Source of the DNA: Fagopyrum homotropicum
Taxonomy: Eukaryota; Streptophyta; Magnoliopsida; Caryophyllales; Polygonaceae
Length of the DNA stretch: 64,000 bases
Direction of reading: 5' to 3'
Assembly: GCA_033239125.1 (NCBI GenBank)
Contig: BSWB01000002.1
Span: 6,791,001 to 6,855,000, forward strand
Shown here in pieces: positions 55,946-64,000 of the stretch; position 1 is the stretch's first letter, and each line of letters opens with the position of its first letter. Position numbers and translations under genes: made by a program. The notes under the pieces were generated by a model that was not told where the DNA came from, did no database searches, and worked only from the letters and a program-made list of their open reading frames with translations.

Positions 55946-57238
55946 TCAAAAGCTTCTCTTCAAATCCTTAAAATCCATGGATTCAACACACTCCAATCTC
56001 CCAGTCTCCCTCTGAAACCCATTCAACATCTTCAATAACTCCGTCACTTTCTCCTTCGTCCCTCCTTCATTTACGCAACCCACCTGCAACACCAATAGAA
56101 GCTTCTGGAATGCTCCAACCTCAAGCGCTTCATTCAACACATGTCTTCTTCCTTCATCACTGCAAAGCTTCCATAGAGTCGAAACCGCAAACTCCGTCGT
56201 CAAATCCGATACCCTCAACATTTTCTTCACCACCACCGGCACCGCCGTCGCATGCCCACGCATCGCGTCTCTCCCACGCGCCTCCGTGGATATCTCGTCT
56301 AATACCCCCAACGCCTTCTCGCACGTGCTCTTTTCGGAGGTTATTGCGATCTCGACTATTTCGGGTAATAACCCGAGATCCAAGAATTCGGATACGGGTC
56401 CGGATCCGTTTTTGATAATGTGGTAGATTATTAACAGAGAGTCCTTTAAACAAGCTTGAGAAACGGGTTCTTTGACTGCGTTGACTAACCCTTCTAAAGC
56501 ACCCTCCGTTTTCGCTAGCACGTCAGCGCGTGAACCCACGATTTCTTTCATCACCGTAATCGCGTTTCTCTTACTTGCTAAATCACCGTTTTGCAGGATC
56601 GAAACGATGCGTTTCAGTGAATTAGGTGATCCGACGTGGCGTTTAGCTTCCTCATCAAGCGCATACGCAAATATCGCCAAGCACGCGAGCAACTCCTCCA
56701 AAACGACGCCGTTTTCACCGCTTTTACTCGAAAACGCTTCGAATTTAGCTCCGATCACGCGAGCGCCGCCCTGAGCTAAAACCACTTGCCGGTTACGCTC
56801 GCTTTCCCGAACTTTTTCCGCAATCTTCGCCACAATTCCGTTGGCGATCTCCGCCGTCGACCATTCCAGCTTGAATAGCAGATCCGATGCTTCCGACGAG
56901 CTAAGAGGGATCCTCGGCGTCGGAATGCGATCGACACCGTATGATCTCTTTTCCACACACCAGTCCTGGATCATCCTTCGAATGGCGTGATTCGGGACCG
57001 GATCAAGTACCGGCAAGACAAGCTTCGTCACCGGACATGTATCATGTCCTTGCTCAATCCACGCTTCAATACAATCGCGATCGTAGGTGATCCCAGTGGA
57101 TAAAGTCACCGGATCTTTCATCAAGTCAAGTGAGATCGGACATCGGAAGTGAGTCGGAATCGTCAGCTCTATAGCTTCATCAATGGTGGCGATCGCCGGC
57201 TTACGGCTCCTGCGTTTCTTAATCCACGGCAAGATCAT
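55946..57238 (-). CDS. PUB21-like: Plant U-box E3 ubiquitin ligase, PUB20/21-like (CMPG1 type)
   Basis: An intronless frame of 430 residues, the usual length of PUB20/PUB21. The U-box spans about residues 29-103 (THFRCPISLDLMKDPV, TGITYDRDCIEAWIEQG, TCPVTKLVL, PNHAIRRMIQDWC) and would recruit a ubiquitin-loaded E2. The rest is helical and Leu/Ala-rich in the manner of armadillo repeats (ELLACLAIFAYALDEEAKRH, RNAITVMKEIV, LLIIYHIIKNGSG), the expected substrate-binding part. The N-terminus begins with a short basic stretch (KKRRSRKP). CMPG1/PUB20/21 relatives are rapidly induced in pattern-triggered immunity and cell death; the W-box-rich promoter here fits that. The frame is undamaged and no tandem paralogue is in the window. 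Substrates are unknown. Confidence 0.95.
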   Translation of the reverse strand: MILPWIKKRRSRKPAIATIDEAIELTIPTHFRCPISLDLMKDPVTLSTGITYDRDCIEAWIEQGHDTCPVTKLVLPVLDPVPNHAIRRMIQDWCVEKRSYGVDRIPTPRIPLSSSEASDLLFKLEWSTAEIANGIVAKIAEKVRESERNRQVVLAQGGARVIGAKFEAFSSKSGENGVVLEELLACLAIFAYALDEEAKRHVGSPNSLKRIVSILQNGDLASKRNAITVMKEIVGSRADVLAKTEGALEGLVNAVKEPVSQACLKDSLLIIYHIIKNGSGPVSEFLDLGLLPEIVEIAITSEKSTCEKALGVLDEISTEARGRDAMRGHATAVPVVVKKMLRVSDLTTEFAVSTLWKLCSDEGRRHVLNEALEVGAFQKLLLVLQVGCVNEGGTKEKVTELLKMLNGFQRETGRLECVESMDFKDLKRSF

Positions 57239-57322
57239 TTTGTTTCTTTCTTTGGATTGTATGTGAGATCGATATTGATTTGATTAGTGAATGTTTGTAG
57301 TTATGCAATTGAAAAGAGAAGT

Positions 57323-57328
57323 TATATA
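57323..57328 (-). promoter_or_regulatory. TATA box of the U-box gene
   Basis: TATATA on the minus strand about 85 bases upstream of the ATG, giving a probable transcription start near 57295 and a short leader. Confidence 0.6.
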
Positions 57329-57366
57329 CGATTACGACCTAGTTTGTCTGTAACAAAAACGAAATA

Positions 57367-57538
57367 TTGACTGGAAAATATGGAAAGTTGACCGTTGAAA
57401 GTTTGAAACGGTAAAAGCAAGTAGGAGAGTCGGGTTGGCATTTGGCTGGCGGGTAAAAGGGTGGGGAGATGAACAATTTGAATTGATTTTTATTTTATTA
57501 TTTATTTGGAGTTTTGGGTTTGACCAAGGAAGCGTCAA
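57367..57538 (-). promoter_or_regulatory. W-box cluster in the U-box gene promoter
   Basis: WRKY-binding cores: TTGACT at 57367-57372, TTGACC at 57388-57393, TTGACC at 57520-57525 (all as read on the plus strand), and GTCAA at 57534-57538 (TTGAC on the minus strand). All lie 130-300 bases upstream of the start codon. Clustered W-boxes are the known elicitor-response sites of CMPG1-type promoters. Confidence 0.6.
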
Positions 57539-57568
57539 AGTCTGTAAGCGGTGGGTTGGGTATACCAA

Positions 57569-58186
57569 TTTTAGTAGTTCAATTTCTAATATAATAAAAA
57601 CGTTACAATTTATTATATGTACTTTTTTTATGTCGATTTATTATTATATATAATTTATACGTAGGTGTTTCCAAATATTTTACGTACTCATTGTGGTATT
57701 AGTGTTGAATTTGGAGAGGTTATAATTATTTAATGAAATATTAGATCACCGTCCTAAAACAATGAAGACCTTTGACTCGAGCTACGTAGTCGTACTCGGG
57801 TTACTTTTATTGTTAGTTGATTATAGAATGAAACTCCGCTAAACTTACGTTTTGAGTTTGAGGATAACGTTGTAACGCATGTACATGTGAATTCGTATGC
57901 TCACGAGTCACGATCCCGTTTTACAGTTCATATGTGTCGGACGTTTAGATGAAATTAAAACGGTTAGCCTCTAATCGATCCATCGATAATCCATATATAG
58001 TATATAAGTCCAATACACCCCGAAATACTTATTTACAATTATGTATCAAATATTCAAATTGTCGGCAATATATAAACAAACCATGCTGAAAGTTAACACC
58101 TTACGTACTTTTTGACTAAACTCATATGGTAACTACGTTAGGTGAAAACATGAATGTAAGACAAGATAATCCTACAATTGGAAAAA
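57569..58186. other. Intergenic, nothing recognised
   Basis: Far upstream of the U-box gene. No open frame or element border found. Confidence 0.45.
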
Positions 58187-58893
58187 TTAGTGTATTACCC
58201 ATACCTTATACGGACATGCATTTTAACTTTAATTTTATACAGTAATAAGGTGTCAAATATAAGGTTTAAAACATAAAAATTAAAATATCCAACAATATCT
58301 CTTAATCAATATAAATTAAAAGTTTTAAGCATCAAAAATTTTGAAATAGTTTTTATTAAAATATTCAGCAAAGTAGTCTACCAAATTATTTAAATAAATT
58401 TGTTAAAATGTGTAATTTAAAAAAAGTAGCAGTAATTAGAAAATTTAAATTATTTGGATAATTACAATTCAAAATCATAAGAAATTGTAATAGTATTTTT
58501 TTTTTTTAACTATAACGTTTTTAAATTTTCACCACAAGTTTAGCAAAGACTATTTTGATTTTTAACGTAACCACTTTTTTGTATTTTGATTTTTATTTAA
58601 ATTGATTATGATTTATCATATTGCTAAAAAAAATTGTTTTTTTTAACTTTTTTAATTTATATTATTGAAGAGATATTATTGGATTAAAAAAATTGGGCTG
58701 AGAAAAAAATTTTAATTTATATTATTGAGGAGATATTGTTGTGTTTTTAACAATTTTTTTTAAACAAATTGTAATATTTAAATTTAAATATAAATTATTT
58801 GAAAGATATTGCTGAATTTAAAAAAAAAAATTGGGCTGAGAAAAATTGTGGCGAGGACAAGTGGTAAAGAAGGCTTCTCCTTTCATACATATA
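58187..58893 (-). mobile_element. Helitron array, member C (oldest)
   Basis: The minus-strand 5' end TATATGTATGAAAGGAGAAG (58893 downward) matches the start of the next member. The decayed 3' end is at 58187-58210 (TTAGTGTATTACCCATACC on the plus strand compares with CTAGTGTATTACCCGTGCC). The hairpin is mutated. A unit with AGATATT and AATTGGGCTGAGAAAAA occurs twice inside. No coding sequence. Confidence 0.6.
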
Positions 58894-61538
58894 CTAGTGT
58901 ATTACCCGTGCCTTGCACGGGATTTGTTAAAATATACTTTTAGTTTTCTTCTTCTATTAGTCTTTATTAGATGATATATTTAATCAAATATGATGTTTTG
59001 TTACTTAGATTTTTTAGAAAAAATCAAAGCAAATCACTGTTTTCATAGTAAAGTTAACTATATCACTTTAAAATTTATTTTTAATTAATTAATATTCTTG
59101 TACATTTTATCGAAATAGACAGGTTTCATTTTGTGAAGGAATAGAAGAGAAAAAATGTGGATAATATTATTTTCGATAAACAAAAGGTTCAATTATTATA
59201 GGAATGTATATTTTTAATGAATTAATATTCTCGTATAATTGATAATTACGTTTGTTAATTCAAAAAAATGTATATTTTTCATATATATTGTACATTTAAA
59301 AGTATATTTATTAGTTACCTGATCCAAATTTGAAGGAAAAAAAAATCTTGTGAAAATATGGTATATATATTTTGTTAACAAATGTAAGTGATTATCTTTT
59401 GATATATCTTCTTAACGATTTATGCATGGATAATGCATAATATTTTGTAAGTTAATTTAACGATTTTAAAATATATTTGAATTTTGATTTAAATCTCAAC
59501 ATATATTTGTTGATGTTTATGTTTTGTTTATTTCAATTTTTTTTCATATTTATCAACGGTTTAAAGGTTTTTTTATTAGTTCACAATTCCAAATTATATA
59601 TATAATGATTTTGTATTAATTATCTTGTGATTTATTTTGTTTAACGTGTCATGGCCGATTTTAAAATAGATAATTATTCATTTATTATAATGAGTTTTAC
59701 TTATAAATATTTCCTTTATAAAACAATTAGAAACAACAATACTTAAAATTTAAGGCTAATTAGAAATTATAAAAATACAAAATTACAGAATAAAAAAGTT
59801 GTTGAACCTTATAAAAACGCACCGTGAAGATTGAAGAGTATCTATTTATTCTTGATTAATCTAATTTTTTTTACAAAAGTTGTTGAAGATTAGATAATAT
59901 CAGTAACTAAATGATTTTGTGTTTTCTCTTCATATTCCATGACTAAAAAATAATCCAAAAAAAAATACTGTAAAAAATTTAAAATAAATTAATTCGTGTA
60001 ACAAATTACAGAATAAAAAATTTAGAAAGGATGAGGAATTTTTTCCAAATCTGAATTTTGAAAATTCTGATTTTGAAAATTTAGGTCTGGTTAAAAGATT
60101 TGATATAAAAAATAAAATCCAAAATTTTATATATAAACAAATTAATACATGTAACAAATTATAAAATTAAAAATATATATAAAGGATGAAGAATTTTGTT
60201 CAAATTTGAATTTTGAAAATTATGATTTTGAAAATTTCTTAAAAGATTTGATAAATTTTTTTTTTAAATGAATATTTAAATTGCATTTCGATTAAATGAT
60301 TTGCCTTTTTTATTGAAAAATAACCTAACAAAATATATTTTGGGATAGTTTTTGAACATTTCTTCCCTCATCTTTGTTGATTTCCGTAGGATCAGTTTTT
60401 TTTTATATAAGATTTAAGATGTAAAAATTTAATTAAAAATTTTGATAATATAATTATATAAAATTTGATAAAACATAAAATAAATTACAGTACATACAAA
60501 AATGTATATTTATCAAATTTCATTATATAAAATATGATAATATAACTATTTCTATATCAATTAGTGGACGTTAGGATTGTTTTTGAAACATGAGTTCAAC
60601 AAACAAATTTTCATTAACCATATGTTTAGTGATAATATGCTAATTAACTTAGGCTTTTGGCACAATACCAAAAGAAGATCCTAAATGTCAATATACATAA
60701 AAAAAATATAAATATAAATTACAACATTTAAACAAACAACGATCTGAAATTTTATTTTCTTACAAACGACTCAGAATATGAATGATCGGCTATCATCCAT
60801 TGTATCGGCAATACATCTATTAAATTGAAGGGAAAAACAAAGACGATAATTCATTTATTATACCAAAAATTCGTAGTCGAAGTCACCTTAGAAAGAGTTG
60901 ACGCCACGGGATCTTTCACAAAGAGCTCGAAGGGTTAAATGTCACCATCCTCGATGGTCTATATATATATATAAATTAATTTTACATAATTTAAAAATTG
61001 ATTTGTTGAGATATGATACGTTAGTAAAATTGACTTCATATGGAACGAAGAGATAAGATCGAAAAAGATGGAATTTCGATTGTTAAAAGATATACAAAAT
61101 ATGAAATGCAAAAGAAAAAAAATCAGTTGTTGCGTATAAAGAAAAAACAAAAACTTCGTTGAAGAGATTAACAATTTTTTAGATTTTTAGTTCGTGATTT
61201 TCAAAATAGCTGAGGGTTACAAAAAAGATTTAAAATATAAAAATAAAATTAATTAATTAACTACAAAAATTAAAAGTTAAAAAGGATTTTTAATTTTTAA
61301 TCGGATATTTTTTTTAAATTAAATTTGTTGAAGAGATTTAACTGATTGCGTAAAAATGTCCGTATCTTTCTAAAAGAATTAATTTTTTTTTACAAACTAA
61401 TTTAAGGTTATTTGTTAATATTTTTAGTTAAAATTTTAATTTAAATTGCTGAAAAATATTGCTGAGTAAAATAAATGTTTTGCTGACGTTAATTTCTGGG
61501 AGGACACGTGGCAAAAATTGCTTCTCCTTTAATATATA
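58894..61538 (-). mobile_element. Helitron array, member A
   Basis: The minus-strand 3' end has the hairpin CCCGTGCAAGGCACGGG followed by TAATACACTAG, finishing at 58894 before T. The 5' end, about 61538, reads TATATATTAAAGGAGAAGCA. The initial TC is missing or was altered when the neighbouring member inserted there. About 2.6 kb, A+T-rich, with no Rep/helicase frame. The short frame at 59930-60157 is not convincing. Confidence 0.75.
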
Positions 61539-61959
61539 CTAGTGTAATACCCGTGCCTTGCACGGGATTTTTAAAAAAATATTTTTATCTTTAAAATAGT
61601 TATCGTAAAAATTTCTTTTTTATTTTAGTTAAATACGTTGATACAAAACGTAAAATTATTAACTAATAAAAATTTTGGCTTATATTTATGAAAAATATAT
61701 TATTTTCACAAATATGTTATAATATTTTGCTAATAAATTTTTTTTTAAACATTTCTATCAAATTTAATTTTATGCACGAACATTAATATTACTAAAATCA
61801 TACTAAATATAAACATCTATACAAATGAAATATTAGAATTATTATATTTAACAAAATACTAATGAAAAATTATATAAAAAAATATTGATAAATTTTAAAA
61901 CTAAAATATTCATATCGGACCTTCTTCTAATATGAATAACTAATATCTATTAAATACTT

Positions 61960-62880
61960 ATATTGCTATAAATAACCAAATTTAGATTGGGCCAAGCCCA
62001 TTGAAATTACTCCAAGTAATGTACAACCCAAATGAATATAATTGAACCTTGATTGTTTTTTTTTTGAGAAAATGATGTTGTATACTTCCTGCAAATTACC
62101 GACAACAAAGGAAATACAGAAAGCAAATTCATTTTCACTTTTACAACACTTGCTAGTTCTGTACAACAGAAGGTTTCGTCCAAATACGCAAGCCATCAAG
62201 GATGCCATCAATCCATGGAAACTCTCACAACTTCAAGATCTTGAATCCATTTTGTAAGATCGACAAATATTATACTCGGAATCGAAAGAGGGCTAATCAA
62301 TTGATAATGGAGGGTTGAAGAATTAGGGCATAGTTGATAGTTCGAAGGAGATATGCGATTCGGGGATTAGGTCGTCGAAGTAAAAGTGGTAAATTGAATC
62401 GACTTTGGAGCGGAGTTGGTGATTCGATTCGAGAAGAGTAAAGAACGGCGAGGACCATATTGCCATGATATATTACGGTTTCTGGGAAGATTGATTTTGG
62501 GGATTGGAGAGATAGGGTGTAAGATGAATCTGATTGAGAAGCTTGTGCAAGGTATTTATTCAATTTGTTATCGTGTTTGATTTTGTTATTTTTTTTCTTG
62601 GTATTGGATTGTGTTTTCGAATTGAGACTTTTCTATTGAGGGAGTTCCGCTGCAATAAATCTATTATTAATTAGTTGTAATTGTATATGAATATCAAATT
62701 ATTATATGAAGAATCTTCTGTTCTCAAATCAAGTGTACATGCTTATACTTTCAAGTTGGCGTTGTTGCTACTGCAAATGGTATGAAGGATGATTGTAGTG
62801 GATGCATCAAAATAAAAGATTTGATTGAGAAGATATAGAGCAAGTAAACTAAAAAATTTTGGGTGACTAAAGATAAGTAC
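61960..62880. other. Non-coding interior of Helitron B
   Basis: Moderately G+C-balanced sequence with a purine-rich region on the plus strand (62260-62530) that looks like a leader or untranslated region. Short frames on either strand have no recognisable domain. Confidence 0.35.
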
Positions 62881-63150
62881 CACCCATATATTTGCATCAT
62901 TTTAGTTATGTTTTTAAAATTATTCTGTAAACTTATTGATTCTTATTTGACAGCATTGTAACTTGAGGCTGCTACATAATTTGGAAGGGTTTAAAATTAT
63001 TCTGTAAACTTATTGATTCTTATTTGACAGCATTGTAAACTTGAGGCTGCTACATATTTGCATCATTTTAGTTATGTTTTTAAAATTATTCTGTAAACTT
63101 ATTGATTCTTATTTGACAGCATTGTAAACTTGAGTCTGCTACATAATTTG
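62880..63150. repeat. Tandem repeat of about 80 bp, three copies
   Basis: TTCTGTAAACTTATTGATTC followed by TTATTTGACAGCATTGTAA occurs three times (starting near 62921, 62999 and 63087), with GAGGCTGCTACATAATTTGG or GAGTCTGCTACATAATTTGG after copies. The units are nearly identical, so the amplification is recent. Confidence 0.85.
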
Positions 63151-63740
63151 GAAGGGTTTGAAGAGATTCAAAGGTCACTACTCATAAATATAAAACTATG
63201 GGCTTATGAGATTCAAAGGTCTAGTACTCGTAAAGGTTTGTGATTCTTTTATAATATTGGTTATACTTACAACCTTTAAGCTAACAATTTGTTGTTTTTG
63301 CTTGATAAAATCACCCATACATAACACCAAATGTGAAGTGGTATATATACATGCGAGTGTGGAGAAATAACTTGCCAACAATGGTAGAAGGTAATATCTC
63401 GATGAAAAAAGGATGTTCGCTAAATTTACGACAACCAATCTTTTTAAAAGTAGCAAAGTGGGAGAGAACACATGTTGATCCTTCATGTAGACAACTGGAA
63501 CTCTCCTTATAAATCAATTCAGACGTTCTAGCTTCAATCTTCATACCCTATAATTGAAAAATGTATAATGTTTAAAAATAAGAATACACATAGAATATTA
63601 AAAACAACAACTATACAAAATTTTAAAACATTACATGTTCATCCATGAGTAACATAAATATGTAGTTGCCATGAATAGGGGTGTGTATAATGTTTAAATA
63701 TATAAGATTGTATACTAAATAATGATAAATGAATACCTAC

Positions 63741-64000
63741 CAACCAAGTAGTTGTCATCGAGAGTTCTATCTAATATAGACTTGAAGTCAACCAAGTCAA
63801 ATGTGTTGTGTGGGATAGAAATGAGATCATTGTCAAATGAAGTCATGATTGTGTGAAAGCCAAAGTCGATCTTATAAGGACTACTTGTATATCGATAAAT
63901 GCCGTCTGCATTGTCTAATCCAAATTTTGAAATTGTGTAGATTCCAGATAAGATGACATTACGATGGTGCTTGGTGACTGATTTCCTGATGAAGGCTTGG
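63741..64000 (-). CDS. RPA1-like (replication protein A 70 kDa-type) exon, partial, Helitron-borne
   Basis: The minus strand from the window edge reads an open exon ending at a donor GGTTG/GTAGGT at 63741. The residues include HHRNVILSGIYTISKFGL, YKIDFGFHTIMTSFDND, IPHNTFDLVDFKSIL and DDNYLV, which match the OB-fold region of RPA1-like proteins common in plants and in Helitrons (IY.ISNFG, YKI.F, F..F..I). Such proteins bind single-stranded DNA. The gene continues beyond 64000. The next downstream exon (perhaps within 63544-63196) did not join in a clean frame, so the copy may be degenerate. It could also be a host RPA1-like gene, but the adjoining Helitron end argues for a transposon gene. 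Confidence 0.68.

Larger units (their letters stand above)
61539..64000 (-). mobile_element. Helitron array, member B (with RPA1-like gene, runs off the window)
   Basis: The 3' end on the minus strand is again CCCGTGCAAGGCACGGG and TATTACACTAG, ending at 61539 before T. No 5' end appears before the window ends. An RPA1-like exon at 63741-64000 on the same strand fits an autonomous-type plant Helitron, in which RPA genes accompany Rep/helicase. No Rep/helicase sequence is visible in the window. Confidence 0.65.

Noticed and set aside
56110..56774. Plus-strand frames within the U-box gene
   Set aside because: They are antisense shadows of a clear 430-residue U-box protein; the low-complexity Pro/Ser composition is typical of such shadows.

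Overview
The window is nuclear DNA from a flowering plant, most likely a eudicot. The evidence is short GT-AG introns, two snakin/GASA peptide genes, an intronless plant U-box E3 ligase gene, and plant-type transposable elements of nearly every class (Ty1/copia, Athila-type Ty3/gypsy, a chromovirus-like solo LTR, Mutator, hAT, Helitron). The species cannot be fixed from the sequence. Most of the 64 kb is transposon; only three convincing host genes are visible: GASA-1 (43373-44062), its tandem copy GASA-2 (47618-48290), and the PUB20/21-like U-box gene (55946-57238, minus).

Layout. 1-5.3 kb: a broken copia pol, a 600-bp hAT element, several short palindrome-rich elements and a piece of a copia LTR. 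5.3-30.2 kb: one Mutator-like element (MULE, 5296-30206) flanked by a 9-bp duplication. It carries a Ulp1-type cysteine protease gene on the plus strand and a mudrA transposase gene on the minus strand, which converge. This MULE hosts two younger insertions: a 943-bp hAT element (5389-6331) near its left end, and a 14.3-kb Athila retrotransposon (10450-24708) in an intron of the protease gene. The Athila is itself interrupted in gag by a 2.1-kb solo LTR (12677-14806). Every one of these insertions has a matching target-site duplication, so the order of events can be read: copia LTR, then MULE, then hAT and Athila, with the solo LTR inside the Athila. Removing the insertions leaves a MULE of about 9.7 kb.

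30.2-33.4 kb: a copia LTR-PBS-LTR tandem and a second, truncated Athila on the minus strand with a doubled primer-binding site. 33.4-42.1 kb: a graveyard of NBS-LRR resistance-gene fragments, a hAT transposase relic and arrays of a 25-bp minisatellite, bounded by two direct copies of a segment of about 590 bp. 42.3-48.3 kb: a long TA microsatellite, then the GASA tandem duplication with a Helitron between the copies. 49.1-55.0 kb: unresolved gene-like fragments, a hAT-like MITE and a Helitron. 55.9-57.6 kb: the U-box gene with a W-box-rich promoter. 58.2-64.0 kb: a head-to-tail array of three minus-strand Helitrons; the last still carries an RPA1-like exon running off the window.

The MULE encodes both its transposase (mudrA; MuDR, DDE, SWIM and zinc-knuckle domains) and a Ulp1-like protease with an intact His-Asp-Cys triad, but each gene has one in-frame stop codon. 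The most unusual signals are an intron of the protease gene that is a patchwork containing a perfect 43-bp inverted copy of the catalytic exon, and a palindromic word (TTCCACGGCCGTGGAA and half-site variants) repeated through LTRs, coding and spacer regions of two separate Athila elements.
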